Positions 1-10,599 of a stretch of DNA of 64,000 nt are shown piece after piece. Both the position numbers and the translations under genes were made by a program. The notes below the pieces were generated by a model, which did no database searches, was not told the origin of the DNA, and saw only the letters and a list, made by a program, of their open reading frames with translations. The stretch's first letter is position 1. Every line of letters starts with the position of its first letter. Origin of the DNA: Symbiodinium natans (Eukaryota > Sar > Dinophyceae > Suessiales > Symbiodiniaceae); NCBI GenBank assembly GCA_905221605.1, contig CAJNDS010000513.1, positions 338,682 to 402,681 on the forward strand, in the 5' to 3' direction.

Positions 1-22
1 ACCCCAAAGAAACGCATAAAAA

Positions 23-43
23 GGCTGCATTTTGGCTCCGAGC
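23..43 (+). other. Possible relic of the dinoflagellate spliced leader
   Basis: The stretch contains CATTTTGGCTC, an exact 11-base match to the core of the dinoflagellate spliced leader (known ending ...GCCATTTTGGCTCAAG), with a near match on both sides. Leader relics are known upstream of retroposed dinoflagellate genes. No plus-strand gene follows it here, so this may be chance. Confidence 0.2.
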
Positions 44-90
44 AGAAATGCACTGTCAACAGACACCGCGCCCTGGGAAAACAGAGCGCG

Positions 91-227
<137 letters not shown>

Positions 228-420
228 AACGAAAATGACGACAGACTGAGACCAGGAAGGTTGTCTAGACGCCACCCGTCCGACTGACAAGCAGGAGCCC
301 GCTTTGCGGGGCCCGCCCAAAAGTAGCCAAGCATGAAAAGCCCGGCGCCACCAAAACAAATTCCAAGCCAGCACGCACTTCGACGACGCCAGCCAGGCAT
401 GCACCCTGAGCCGAGGAAGC

Positions 421-1138
421 TCAGGCGCCCCCGCCCGACAGGAGACTGTTGTTAGCAGCTGCCTCGCTCCTGTCACCACCTGGTTGCCGCTGCAGGCCAT
501 CACGGCCGTCCCCGCCGAAGTCCGAAAACACCGTGCAGTCGGAAGCCACGCTCTCCACACTCTCAATACTGAGTCGACGACCCATCTCCGGCTCCTCGTC
601 GACGCCGACGCCATCACCATCCTTGGCATCCAAACACTGCCGCTTGCCGGGGGGGGGTCAGGCCCGTGTGGCCACGCTCAAACGTTGGAGTCGTAGTCCT
701 TCTCGGGGTGCTTGCGCCCTCCACAGCGGGCTCAGCAGTCTCGGCGTCCCCAGCCGATCCTTGGTGAGCCTCGTCTGCAACCTGCTCTTTATTGGCACTG
801 CTGACAGCAGCCGCTGCTCGAGCTGCCTTCTTGGGTTGCCTCTTGAGCCGACGCTTGGCCCTGACCGCCTCACGCCGCTCCTCCTCACTCTTTTCCACGA
901 CGGCCTCATGCGCCGCCGGGCCTCTGGCAGTCTCGCCCCGGACTGTGCTCGGTGCTGCCTCCGCAGGTCTCATGAGAACAGAGACAACTGCTGCTGCAAC
1001 GCCTTGCACCGTGCGGCGGGGGGCCTTGGCCAGACAAGCTGCTCGGACCGCTGCTGCCACAAGGGCCGCTGGGTCCGGCGCAACCATTGCTCCTGTAGCT
1101 GCGGCACCGCAGGAGACCTGCGGGGGAACTACCGCAGC
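421..1138 (-). CDS. Gene G, terminal exon, Ala/Arg-rich then acidic Ser-rich tail
   Basis: The exon probably begins after GAGTGCAG at 1139-1148 and reads AAVVPPQVSCG onward. An Ala-rich stretch is followed by a highly charged helix (EEERREAVRAKRRLKRQPKK), then an acidic Ser-rich tail (EEPEMGRRLSIESVESV) ending at TGA 421-423. The two halves are in different frames and meet at a run of nine C on the coding strand (649-657). Eight C would make one continuous frame, so I read it as one exon with an indel or assembly error. An intron there is less likely. Function unknown; no catalytic motif seen. Confidence 0.55.
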
Positions 1139-1177
1139 CTGCACTCGCTCGAGCCTTGAAAATAGAGCGCGCTAACC

Positions 1178-1870
1178 AAGTAGCACGTAGGACGTAGGAC
1201 GTAGGATGTAGGACGTAGGACGTAGGACATAGTAAGTAGTAAGTAGTAAGTAGTAAGTAGTAAGTAGTAAGTAGTAAGTAGTAAGTGGTAAGTAGTAGGT
1301 AGTAGTAGGTTGTAGGTAGTAGGTAGTAGTAGGTTGCAGGTAGTAGGTAGCAGGTAGTAGGTGGTAGTTAGCTGTTAGTAGGTAGCAGGCAGTAGGCAGT
1401 AGGCAGTGGGAGTAGGAGTGGTAGGAGGAGTAGGAGTGGTAGGAGGAGTAGGCGGAGTAGGCGGAGTAGGAGGAGTAGGAGGAGTAGGAGGAGTAGGAGG
1501 AGTATGTAGTAGGTAGGAGGTTAGAGGTAAGAGGTAGGAGGTAGGAGGAAGAAGAGTTGGTGGTCGTAGTAGGTAGTAGTAGGTAGTAGTAGGTAGCAGG
1601 TGGTAGTAGGTGGTAGTAGGTAGTAGTAGGTATAGTAGGTAGTAGTCGGTAATAGTCAGTAGTAGTAGGCAGTGTAGGTAGTAGTAGGTAGTAGTAGGTA
1701 GTAGTAGGTGATAGTAGGTAGTAGTAGGTAGTAGTAGGTAATAGTAGGTAGTAGTAGGTAGTAGTAGGTAGTAGTAGGTAGTAGTAGGTAGTAGTAGGTA
1801 GTAGTAGGTAGGAATAGGTATAGGTATAATTAGGTATAGGTATAGGTATAGGTATAGGTACAGGTAGTGG
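1178..1870. repeat. Intronic minisatellite based on GTAGTAGGTA
   Basis: About 690 bases of degenerate tandem units (GTAGGAC, then GTAAGTA, GTAGTAGGTA, GGAGTAGGA, GTATAG variants) that change gradually along the array. It lies between the exons ending at 2053 and starting at 1138 on the minus strand, so it makes up most of that intron. Confidence 0.9.
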
Positions 1871-1931
1871 TAGTGGTAGTGGTAGTGGTAGTGGTAGCAG
1901 CAGCAGCAGCAGCAGCTGCAGCTGCAGCTGC
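1864..1931. repeat. GTG/GTA, CAG and GCTGCA short tandem repeats
   Basis: A run of GTGGTA units passes into CAG units and then CTGCAG units. It continues the neighbouring minisatellite and is not convincingly coding. Confidence 0.8.
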
Positions 1932-2052
1932 AGTTTCGGTGTGGCAGTATGGGTCCTGTCCAAGGGACGTCCTATCAGCATCGGGAAAGTTGCAGCTTTG
2001 AGTTACTATATTGTTACGAAATGGTGTCAGGCCAAGCGTCGACGTGACTAAC

Positions 2053-2133
2053 AATGGTGTCGACTGCTTCCTTGACTGCCTTGGCCGAGCTCGGGCCAAT
2101 TACCAGCTGGGCCAAAGCTCCGCGGGACCCCTC
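2053..2133 (-). CDS. Gene G, internal exon
   Basis: Twenty-seven codons in phase 0, starting after CTGTGCAG and ending before GTTAGT. It reads EGSRGALAQLVIGPSSAKAV and onward, an Ala-rich helical segment with high GC in third positions. It follows the exon at 2216-2347. Confidence 0.6.
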
Positions 2134-2215
2134 CTGCACAGCATCGATTTCAGGGGTGTGCAAACGAGAGCAGGTTTTTGGAGGCTGTGAGTCAGGCTAT
2201 GAGCACATGCGGTTC

Positions 2216-2347
2216 ACTGGTGTCCTGGGGCAGGGACTCGAGGTGGACGGGCGCTTTCCCAGCCAATTCTCTCAGCTGCTCCAGCTGTTCCAGCCCTAGA
2301 ATTGCTTCCACATCAGGCGGAACTTCCACGGAATTGATGATCTCCAC
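2216..2347 (-). CDS. Gene G, internal exon
   Basis: Starts after TTTTCAG and reads VEIINSVEVPPDVEAILGLE, then a Leu-rich helix and HLESLPQDTS. If the donor is GAACCG (a GA-type donor) the exon has 44 codons and joins the next exon in phase; the neighbouring GTGAAC donor would break phase. Function unknown. Confidence 0.6.
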
Positions 2348-2385
2348 CTGAAAACCCGTGGCGTGCTTGCACCATTAGTGCAGTC

Positions 2386-3040
2386 CGTGCGAGCAAAACC
2401 AAACTCCAAAAGCGTTTTCTATGGCGAGGGATACTGAAGGACGGAACAGGTCACTCACATTTTGCCGCATTCATTTTCAAAGTGACTTGGAGTTGTTCAG
2501 CATAGGATCGCAAATCTCAGTCAAATGGATGTTCAGTGAAATGACGGCTTTACAATCGGTGACTGACGACTGCGGGGAAACCAAAGGCTGCAAGCACTGG
2601 CTCACGAGACTAATTACCCATCAGCAGGCCTTAAACTGTGTGGGGCAATTGCCTGCAGATTTCCGACTGGTCTACGACTGCGCTGCAGCAACGGCTAAAC
2701 TCAATTGATTCCCCTGAGCCTTCCTGCGCGTTTGGGGTTGAACCACAGAAACTGTGGTGAGCAATGCAAAGATCTTTCCACACCGAGCATAATGTGGGAG
2801 GTCGCCAACGTTGCACTGAGATTTTTTCCCGGTCCTAGGGCTATCTGAAGCAAAGTCTTCTACTTGATCTTTGTCTTTCGACTCTACTTTCTTTTTTTTC
2901 TTTCATTCCTTTTGCTTGCTTTCTTTCATTATTTCTTTCTTGTACTCTTTCTTTGTCTCTCTTTTGTTTCTTTCTTCTTTCGCGGGTTTAGGTAGTGACC
3001 CCCTGCGCGCCCCTGTGTTGGTCTCCCTCTCTCTGTCTCT
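2386..3040. other. No convincing coding; pyrimidine-rich tract inside
   Basis: A plus-strand open frame at 2421-2708 shows no splice context or recognisable protein. Bases 2886-2990 are a CTTT/TTTC-rich strand that looks like intron filler. Confidence 0.5.
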
Positions 3041-3059
3041 ATATTCTTGTATGAAAAAT

Positions 3060-3230
3060 TGCTCCGTTCGCAGTTGCAGGCACGCTGCCGAGTCTGACCA
3101 TTCGCCCAAGAAGGCGATCTGATTGGTGCTCATCTTCAGTGACTGATTCGAGTCGTGTCTCAGCACATAGACTTCGTCCAGGGCCGCGAAGGCGCTCTCA
3201 ATCACGCCTCGAACCCCATCTTGACACCTC
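3060..3230 (-). CDS. Gene G, internal exon
   Basis: The open frame reads RGVIESAFAALDEVYVLRHD and continues through SNQSLKMSTNQIAFLGEWSD. Composition and third-position GC look coding. Exact edges are uncertain; the frame runs into pyrimidine-rich intron sequence below 3040. Family not recognised. Confidence 0.5.
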
Positions 3231-3497
3231 AAGACCAAAGTCACACTACCCTCTACCATGCTCTGTTCCCACTCTTTTTCGGCTGCAACCCGCTTACAGT
3301 TCTAGCAACTGGAATTGGACGGCGCCAAGCTGCAGTACCACCATTCCTCGCTCCAACAGCTCTGGACGAACACGCAATGGTATGGACACTTTGGCACGCG
3401 AGCCTTTCGGCCTTCAAGTTCTTGCAAGTGTCTACTTAGGTGATGATGTTCGCCATGCCGCTATGCTGCTAGGGTATGCTACGCTATGCTACTTCCC

Positions 3498-3567
3498 TGC
3501 CTGGCTTCTTTAACCTCTGTCGGTGCTGCCCGCTTCGGTGGCGGCACCACCTGTTCCAGTGGCCACT
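3498..3567 (-). CDS. Gene G, short exon
   Basis: After CTACTACAG the frame reads FQWPLEQVVPPPKRAAPTEV then KEARQ, a Pro- and charge-rich linker. A donor-like GGAAGT follows. Small, so moderate to low confidence. Confidence 0.4.
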
Positions 3568-3677
3568 GAAACTGTAGTAGATTTACGCAGGAAGGAAACC
3601 AACAAGTTCCAATGCAGTACTTCTTCCAAGAGCATTCCCGACCCATCGCTCTAACATGCTCTGCTATCCGGCCTTTG

Positions 3678-3746
3678 GGGTTTGTCGCACACGCCGTAGC
3701 TGGCGGGGTGCAATGGGCACCACCGATGAGCGAAATGCCTGCAAGC
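3678..3746 (-). CDS. Gene G, short exon (tentative)
   Basis: After AGCTTGCAG the frame reads AFRSSVVPIAPRQLRRVRQT then PKA. Good acceptor, no family match. Confidence 0.3.
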
Positions 3747-4149
3747 TCCCAATCATGCATTTGAGCATCTCTGCTGTTGGTGGCCCACCCCCCACCCAAT
3801 CATCTTCAGTGCATGACCACACATTCGCACAGCCATGTCGCAAACACCTGGAGGATGTTTTGCAGACAGGTTCCAGTATAGCTGGTGGCCCAGCATACTT
3901 AATTTAGTTAGGGCCTACACACGACTCATGAGCGAGAACAAAGTCGCCCGTTGCCCTCCAGCTCCCAAGGCCCGAGAAGGCTCCGAAACCCCCAGCAGTA
4001 AGCCTTGGGGATCCTGTCCGAGACTTCGGCCATTCCTCCGCGGTCAAAAAAGCAAAATCACTCAAAGAAAGCCTTTTTTGGCCTCCCTCCCAGAGCTTTA
4101 CATGCTTCCCTTATCGCGAAGCAGAGTGCTGGCCCTCAAACCAAGCCAC

Positions 4150-4262
4150 AACAAAACGCTGCCAAAAATGATGGGAGGGAGGGCAACTGCATCGCGTCTT
4201 CGTATCGCGCTTTCTTCACTGACGAGTTCATCGACATGACATTCACTGCTTCATGGCATGTC
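4150..4262 (-). CDS. Gene G, possible exon
   Basis: The frame EAVNVMSMNSSVKKARYEDA then MQLPSLPSFL is protein-like, but a second frame over the same bases is also open, so the reading frame is not secure. Confidence 0.3.
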
Positions 4263-4269
4263 AGGGGGT

Positions 4270-5380
4270 AAGGAACCAGGCTGCGAGGATGCCGTCAAGA
4301 CCAGGAACTATCAGCTTGCTGCTTCGGTACTCTCATGTGGAGATAGTCGCTGAAAGGAGGTCATCCCACACTGTTCTGGATTCTAGATACCGAGAGGGAA
4401 GGGTTAATCGAACTCAGAACCTGCTACAGTATCATGTGTATATATATATATATATATGTATATGTATATATATATATACGGGCATCACGCGGCTATCGAT
4501 GTGGAGGGGGCATTGGCGATCGATTCTTCTGAGTTTGTTCTTTCCTGTTCTTGTTGCCGCAGTCTGCAAGCTAGTTGAACATAACAAAAACTTGACTTAA
4601 TAAGTACAAGCGCCTGTTATCCAGCGCCGGTAGTCTTGTGAAACTGTCTTGTCGAACTGTGCAAGGAACCAAACTCCTTCTGCGAATGTGTAAAGTTCTG
4701 TGTGCTGTGTTGGCCTTTTTGCCGCATAGTAAAACACATGCCGCTGCACCTGTACGAATTCCGGACTGTGCCTGATTGATGGCGCGCAACATGGCATGCG
4801 TTGCTGGGGCGAATCTATGAAGTTTGAAGGCGGCTACAAGAAGATCTGAGCCTGCTTCGTGCCTGCGATGCAATCCTTCCGGGAGAGGGTCCTTGCACAC
4901 TTTCTAGTCGTGTGCAGCACCGAAGTCCGCCAGCCGCACCATTGCCACAGGACGCGAAGACCGACTTGTCGCAGAACAAGGGAGGACAAGAGAAAGCGCG
5001 AGACAACATAGCAAAGGTATACCTTCCGGGCGGAGAAAAAACAAGCAAATTTTGGCTGGCTCCGAATGAATGTATGCCAGCATAAGAACAGGATTGAGAG
5101 TAAGTAACGTCACACTTGTTGCACACATCACACTGTCGCATGCCAGTTGCGAGAGCATGAGCCAGTATCAGGTAACGGCCAAGGGCATGCCAAGGGGCAT
5201 GCCAAGAAATTGAGCAAGTCAATCTGGGGGTGCTTGTTGCTGGGCCGAAACTAACACCTGCTGAATACACAAGCGCATGCACTGTGGCCGAGTCCCCCGC
5301 TGATACGTTTCCTGCGCCAGCCGACATGCACGCACACACACACACACAACACACAAACTTAAGACTGTGGACCTGCATGA
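4270..5380. other. No clear coding; includes a TA microsatellite
   Basis: TA/TG dinucleotides occupy 4436-4478 and (CA)n 5331-5350. A minus-strand open frame of 236 codons spans 4815-5525, but most of it reads like non-coding sequence (Cys/Ser-rich, with the CA repeat translated). Confidence 0.45.
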
Positions 5381-5389
5381 GCAAACGAG

Positions 5390-5500
5390 ATGATTCCAAG
5401 CATGTGTCCTGTGGTGTTGACATCCAGCAGATGAGCAGCAACCTCAGCACATCTCCAGTCAACAGACCTCCACTGAGCAGACCAGCAGCAGCTGAAAGGG
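5390..5500 (-). CDS. Gene G, possible hydrophobic exon
   Basis: After CCCCTTTCAG the frame reads AAAGLLSGGLLTGDVLRLLL then ICWMSTPQ, a possible membrane segment. Weak support. Confidence 0.25.
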
Positions 5501-5599
5501 GCCCCGTACGAAAGCGAGCTGGCACACGAGAGGTTGCAGCCCCGACCCTGTTTGTATCTAGAGCCTGAACGTCAGCCCTACAGTTCGTAACACAAGCTG

Positions 5600-5775
5600 T
5601 TGCAAGTTAAAAAAAAGCAAAGTGCCCCTCGGCAGCATCGTAAGACTACAGGGGAGGTGCAGGGGCCGCTCGGTGTGACCCTCACCGCGAGAGCTCCGAT
5701 GGAGCTCGCTTTCATGACTGCATGGCAGCGATTTGGGGAACTGGCTAGCACACCGAGCCTAGCCCTGAAAGACAG
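5600..5775 (-). CDS. Possible exon, frame or strand uncertain
   Basis: The minus strand reads MKASSIGALAVRVTPSGPCT after a TTTCAG; the plus strand is also open (VTLTARAPMELAFMTAWQRF). Both look protein-like. The minus reading is preferred only because the neighbours are on that strand. Confidence 0.2.
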
Positions 5776-6065
5776 CATCACGCAAACGACGCCGCACACC
5801 ACCAACAACTCGGATCATCTCACAAGGCACCCCCTCCGCTCAAAACTCCTAAGGGCCCCACACAAGTTAGGGTACCCCTGTTCAGGTCGCTCAGGACCAG
5901 GCGCTGTTGATTTGTGGCTGCTCGGTGAAAATGGACGTGCCAGATTTCGGAATCGAGGAAGCCTGAAGGAATTGCACATGACCAGACTGACCAGACATAA
6001 ACTTTCGTGACATGAGCCATGAGTATGCCGATTCGCAGCATCGTGGACTGAGCCTGAGCGGTATT

Positions 6066-6300
6066 TCAGGACGCTGGGGCACGGGCAGAAGGCCGTACAT
6101 TAGCAACCTCTCTGCCAATGAAGGGCCCGTCCTTGAAAAACGCATTGTCCGAGCATCGTTGCAGAAAATCACGATGATGGTCTGAGGTAGGGACGGTGGA
6201 AGTGCTCCAAATGGACAGCTCCAGGACCTGGGCCGGAAGCCGATGCTGCAATCCTCCTGTGCCGATGAACATGACAGACGGCAAGGCCCCGAGGTGTGTT
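6066..6300 (-). CDS. Gene G, possible exon
   Basis: The frame LPSVMFIGTGGLQHRLPAQV continues to DNAFFKDGPFIGREVANVRP and ends at a stop at 6066. It has no recognised domain. Confidence 0.35.
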
Positions 6301-6599
6301 GCCCTGACTCAATATACCATCCATGTGCTGACCACCACAGGCCTGGTTGCTGATGCTCGCCGGGCTCCTGATTATTGCGGCATGGACTGAGTTCGCCAGA
6401 ATGAACAACTTCCAGAACTTCCGGCTGTTGCGGCGCACCTTCACCCCCCTTACAAACCCTTGTCGCGGCCTCATGTTACGAATTTGTCGGGGCTGTTACG
6501 CAAATAGAAAACTAAAGATCTACATCAGAGGGCTGGTCAACGGACACCCAGAAGGTGTTGCGGTTGCTCGTGCCCTGGTGCCTGCGTATACATTGGATT

Positions 6600-6745
6600 G
6601 CGAAATACTGATGTGACGAGCTCAACCCGGCAAGTCGGAATCCTGAACTCGCCGTTGACTTCAAGACCTTGGGTGCTGGTGCGCACGTCGCCTTGAATGA
6701 CTACATGTGGTGGGCTTGGGCTGCACAATCCGACGCTCAACTCCA
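6600..6745 (-). CDS. Gene G, beta-rich exon
   Basis: MELSVGLCSPSPPHVVIQGD then VRTSTQGLEVNGEFRIPTCR: alternating hydrophobic residues typical of beta strands, good third-position GC. Family not recognised. Confidence 0.45.
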
Positions 6746-6799
6746 TTCCACCCTAATTGCCCATGAATGCTTGGCCCGAAAGATACTGGAATCCTCAAT

Positions 6800-6905
6800 C
6801 AACCTTTGCAAACCTTATGTCGGAGCCGTGCAGCTGTAGGAGGTGGACGCCTGAAGGCCACGGCCAGCGAACCACTCCACAAAGACCTGCCCGCAACTTG
6901 CCAAG
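6800..6905 (-). CDS. Gene G, possible exon
   Basis: After GCGGGCAG the frame reads VFVEWFAGRGLQASTSYSCT. An overlapping frame is also open, so the reading frame is uncertain. Confidence 0.3.
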
Positions 6906-7094
6906 TAAGAAAGCCGAGGAAAGACTAGCGCTGCATAAAGTGCCGCGACAACACCCGACCACATCACTGAAAAAGCAGGTCGACAGCTGAATCACAGGAG
7001 TCCCATGGCCCGTAACACCCCCCCCAGCCCGGTAGCCGCTCCTCGTCCCCTGTGGTTCTCATAGGATCTCCCCAGCAGTGGCGAGGGGCAGGTG

Positions 7095-7295
7095 CAGACC
7101 CTCCTAGCAACACTATGCCCGGAGATGGCTGAGTTGCAGCCAAGGATGACGAATAATTCAGCATCAAGTCACTTTGCAGGAGCGTTGAACTCATCATCTC
7201 ATCCGAGTGTGGCATGTCAAGAAGTTGACATAAGCTGACCAACCCTGCGCTGCAAGCCACTGCTTCTTCACTGTCCTGAAGCCGCAAAGTTGAGC
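7095..7295 (-). CDS. Gene G, internal exon
   Basis: The open frame includes LQDSEEAVACSAGLVSLCQL and LDMPHSDEMMSSTLLQSDLM, followed by SPGIVLLGGSAP. It looks coding; no domain recognised. Confidence 0.45.
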
Positions 7296-7574
7296 AGGTA
7301 TTCTGCGCCTTGACTGACGCCACTGCAAGTTGGCTATACCGATGGCTACAGTGGCTCGTCGATTCTGCCATCGGCACAAGAAAGCCAGTCGCCCTCTCTT
7401 TTGGAGAAGTTCCATATGCGAATCTATACCCCAGTTCATCAATCTTCGAGAGCTACCCAAGTGTTCGAGGACCCTGGGAGCGCTGCAGTCAACAGCGAGC
7501 ATCTCAGGGACCTGAGTCCACTCATTTACGTCTCTACAGAGTCCCCTTTATAGCTATAGTCCTTGGCGCAATGC

Positions 7575-7665
7575 CACTGAAAAGCCCGAGAAGCGCAGTG
7601 AGAAGCACGGCACTTGCATCTCTGATACCTGCCACCTGCCCTTCCAAAGGCCGCACAGATCCGAG
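7575..7665 (-). CDS. Gene G, internal exon
   Basis: Probably starts after CGGTTGCAG and reads SLVLGSVRPLEGQVAGIRDA then SAVLLTALLGLFSG, a strongly protein-like hydrophobic segment. It has no ATG near its start, so ATG-based scans miss it. Confidence 0.5.
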
Positions 7666-7857
7666 CACCAGGCTGCCTGCAACCGTGCGCCATCGCTAGC
7701 TCGTCGCAGCCAGAACCGTGACGCCTGAAAGCTTGCTCTGCAGCAACATTAATGCAGCCACCTTCGTAGCAAACAAACGAACTTATCTTGGAATCCCGAG
7801 AAGCCTGAGACTAGAGGATTAGCATCAGCTTCCGCACCTTTACAAGCATATGTGCGG

Positions 7858-8140
7858 GTGCAGAGAGGAGGGAAGGGGAAGGGCAGAGAGGGAGAGAGGG
7901 AGAGCGGGAGAGAGGGAGATAGGGAGAGAGGGAGAGAGGGAGAGAGGGTGAGCGGGAGAGAGGGAGAGAGGGAGAGAGGGAGAGAGGGAGAGAGGGAGAG
8001 AGGGAGAGAGGGAGAGAGGGAGAGAGGGAGAGAGGGAGAGGGAGAGAGGGAGAGAGGGAGAGAGGGAGAGAGGGAGAGAGGGAGAGAGGGAGAGAGGGAG
8101 GGAGGGAGGGAGGGAGGGAGAGAAGGAGAGAGGTGAACGA
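7858..8140. repeat. (GGGAGAGA)n purine-strand satellite
   Basis: About 270 bases of GGGAGAGA units with few interruptions, ending in GGGA units. The flanks (7700-7857 and 8140-8690) show no convincing exon. Confidence 0.95.
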
Positions 8141-8689
8141 TAAACAAAGAAAGAGGAGAGGGAACCAGAGATGGAGACTTCGAGGCATACAGGGAGATAT
8201 AGTTGATAGAATCTGCACTGTAGAGAAGGAGAGGAACAATGTAGGGTAGGCTACAGTGCATGGTGTATCGTGGCAGGTCACGCAGATACAGAGCCACGAG
8301 ATGGGTTGATACAGGAAGGATGACTTGGTATACGCCTATAAGCAGATCGGTCAACAACTATTTAACTATTTAAAAATATCAGGCAGGGTGGGCGAATCAG
8401 TCGGTCGATTGAATGAACTTTGTGTTTACTGTCTGCGAACTCTGTGGACAAAAAGTGCTCTAAGAGCGCGACATCCAACAGTCGCAAACGGAGGCGAACT
8501 ACCTGACCGGTCGCACTCTCAGTCATGAAAACAATCCTTCGTACCTTCCACGGGCGCACCTCCCGCGAGCAGAAGCCCCAGTCAGCTCCCTGCCCATTTT
8601 CACAATAGCACCAAGGTGCGGCCTGAGTTTTGTCAAGATGTGTACTCAGCTTGGACTGGAAGGCTTCTTTGTCCTTTCATGGGCGCTAT

Positions 8690-8850
8690 GCCAAGCTACC
8701 GAGAATATGCGGCTCCCCGGCATGGCTCTGGCACAGCCCTACCAGACAAAATTCTGCAAGGCGTCGCAAGGCCCCAGCTCTTGGTAAGGCAGCCGGCTGC
8801 GCACAGGCGTTGCCCAACTCGCTGCCCTGAAGCTTGCTCAGCTGGCTTTG
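8690..8850 (-). CDS. Gene G, possible exon
   Basis: The frame ELGNACAQPAALPRAGALRR then LAEFCLVGLCQSHAGEPHIL is open and GC-rich in third positions. No splice phase check was possible. Confidence 0.3.
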
Positions 8851-8954
8851 AAAGCATCCGTACATATTACATCTCACTGTGTGGCTGAAAAAGCAAGACT
8901 GTGCTCGCTGTGAGCTGAGATCTGCTCAAGATTTTGCGACCATGCTGCGCAACC

Positions 8955-9095
8955 TGCAACATGGGCCGACCGTCCAGTAAACAGTGCTGCAAACGTCTCC
9001 AAGAAGGCACCTTGAGAACAAACAGAGGGAGATCGCGCAGCGAGCACAGCGCTGCCAGTCTGGTTTGGCCTTGTCGAGCAACCACTCGAAACAAG
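8955..9095 (-). CDS. Gene G, internal exon
   Basis: RVVARQGQTRLAALCSLRDL then PLFVLK, followed by GTGCCTT, a possible donor; the same frame also stays open to a later GTTGCGC. Protein-like; no domain assigned. Confidence 0.45.
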
Positions 9096-9130
9096 GAATC
9101 TAGCAATCCCGTATGCGACTGGCTCCTCTA

Positions 9131-9283
9131 ACTCAGCTGATGTAACTGCGTGGGGATATCCAATTCGAATGTGGCAAAGGCTTCGTCAGTGCCCCACGAG
9201 TACAGCAGCGACCCGGTAGCTGTCCGGAAGGTAATGAGGAAGATGCTGGGACCTCGGTTGCGAGAGCACGGAATATCGAGGTC
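9131..9283 (-). CDS. Gene G, exon with laminin-G-like strands
   Basis: Reads LDIPCSRNRGPSIFLITFRT then ATGSLLYSWGTDEAFATFEL. The pattern of a beta strand, then F-R-T, then G-x-L-L-Y resembles the sugar/protein-binding laminin-G fold, but this is a tentative pattern match. First recognisable exon below the stop of gene F, so near the start of gene G. Confidence 0.5.
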
Positions 9284-9640
9284 TCAGTCTTACGAGCGGC
9301 CATCAGATCCGGGCGTAGCTCTGCCAATCCTGTAGGATAAAGCGTTGCTTGTTGCAACTGCGCAGAAGCAGTCAGAAAGTACCTGAGTGCAGGTTGCACT
9401 TACACGTGCGCAGCCCCATCATCCCCAGGATCACCTCTAGGTAAACGGTTTTTTCTACGAGTGATGCAACATTGTTTCTGCATTGGGGGTCCAGCTGGCC
9501 ACGAAGAGTTCTGTAGCTGGACACCTTCGAGATGCCCCACCGCAAGCAAATGTCAAGTGAGTAGGCTAACAGCTAACAACCATAGCAAACCCTGCACCTA
9601 CATTCGATCACCAATTTACCAAGGAAAAAGTCCAGAGCAG

Positions 9641-9715
9641 TCAGAGGGCAACTTCAAAGAAACTTGTATACGTACGGGTAGTGTGGTGTTTCCAGGTTCG
9701 ATTCCGGGAGCCCTC
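9641..9715 (+). other. tRNA-like element with a B box
   Basis: GGTTCGATTCC at 9695-9705 fits the RNA polymerase III B box (GGTTCGANNCC). GAGGGC upstream can pair with GCCCTC downstream at about tRNA length, but the D arm and anticodon arm are not convincing. It may be a tRNA pseudogene or part of a tRNA-derived SINE, lying between genes F and G. Confidence 0.35.
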
Positions 9716-9776
9716 CGCATCTTTCCCTGAGTACGACCCCAGTTCACTGAAGCAGCAAGAAAGGACCGACACACTT

Positions 9777-9801
9777 CATCATCACCACCATCATCACCAC
9801 A
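9777..9801. repeat. CAT/CAC trinucleotide repeat
   Basis: Short run of CATCAC-type units just past the end of gene F. Confidence 0.8.
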
Positions 9802-9828
9802 TGCAGAGAAATGTACATGTTTATTTGT

Positions 9829-10050
9829 CTATTTGCTTGCCACGAAGGTCTGTGGTCTGCCACCGCCCCTAAACCTCGCAGCCACCAATGTGCCTGGCCT
9901 CTCCGGACAGCTCCGCCCGCGCTTCGACGGCAACGGCTGTAGAGTTCTGCACATCAGCTTGAAGGCAACGAGCAGTAAGAAACAAGCGACGCTGAGTACA
10001 AGGGCAAGTGACAAGTCATGACATGTGCCAACAAAAACTGCTTCGCAAGC
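9829..10050 (-). CDS. Gene F, terminal exon: membrane segment and basic tail
   Basis: Ends at TAG 9829-9831. It holds a strong hydrophobic stretch, LSLALVLSVACFLLLVAFKL, followed by a basic tail (PLPSKRGRSCPERP ... RFRGGGRPQTFVASK). Topology is that of a single-pass membrane protein with a short cytoplasmic end. The preceding exons would then form the outer or lumenal part. The upstream edge is uncertain. Confidence 0.55.
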   Translation of the reverse strand, partial: ACEAVFVGTCHDLSLALVLSVACFLLLVAFKLMCRTLQPLPSKRGRSCPERPGTLVAARFRGGGRPQTFVASK

Positions 10051-10599
10051 TCGACTCCGTTTGTGTGTAATTGTGTCCGGGGCACATGGGACGTGTGTGT
10101 GCCTCTCCATGCACCACTGAAAGGCGCACTGCGAGCTCTGAGCCGACCCCAGCCTGCAGGAAGATTCTGGGCCAGCGATGGTCACTAGGTGGAAGCTTGC
10201 AGTAGGGTGGCGTGGGCGGCGTTACGTGCTGCATGGGACAAATGAAGTGGAGCAGCTAGCAAGTTTTGGCTGCCCTGGCCACACTGTACCACTGCACTGA
10301 GGATCAGACCCAACGGGTATTCATACGGACATGGCACACATCAGATGAAGCCTCAGCCCATCTCAAGGATTGTTGTCAAGCCGCACGCCATGAACACGGG
10401 CGGCTTGCAGTGCAGCAATGGCATTTGCACGTGAGCCCATCGTGGCAGAAACCAGTACTGATGATTACGATTCTCCAAGTCCTGTGCTCAGCCTCTGGTT
10501 TTCCAAGAGCAAGGCAAATATGCTTGCGGAGGAGAAAAGCCGCACAGGCACGAAGGCCTGTCTCCAAGTCAAAAACAAATGTAGCAGTGAGTGAGAGTT

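Noticed and set aside
1172-1981. A 269-codon minus-strand frame rich in Tyr, Leu, Pro and Thr
   Set aside because: It is the translation of the GTAGTAGG minisatellite, which lies in an intron.
4815-5525. A 236-codon minus-strand open frame
   Set aside because: Runs through a CA repeat, irregular composition; only a small part (5390-5500) is kept as a weak exon.
5891-6490. A roughly 200-codon minus-strand frame without ATG
   Set aside because: Composition is not protein-like over most of its length, and a competing frame at 6066-6300 looks better.
7749-8357. 200-codon Ser/Leu/Pro and Arg/Glu/Gly repeat frames
   Set aside because: Translations of the (GGGAGAGA)n array on either strand.
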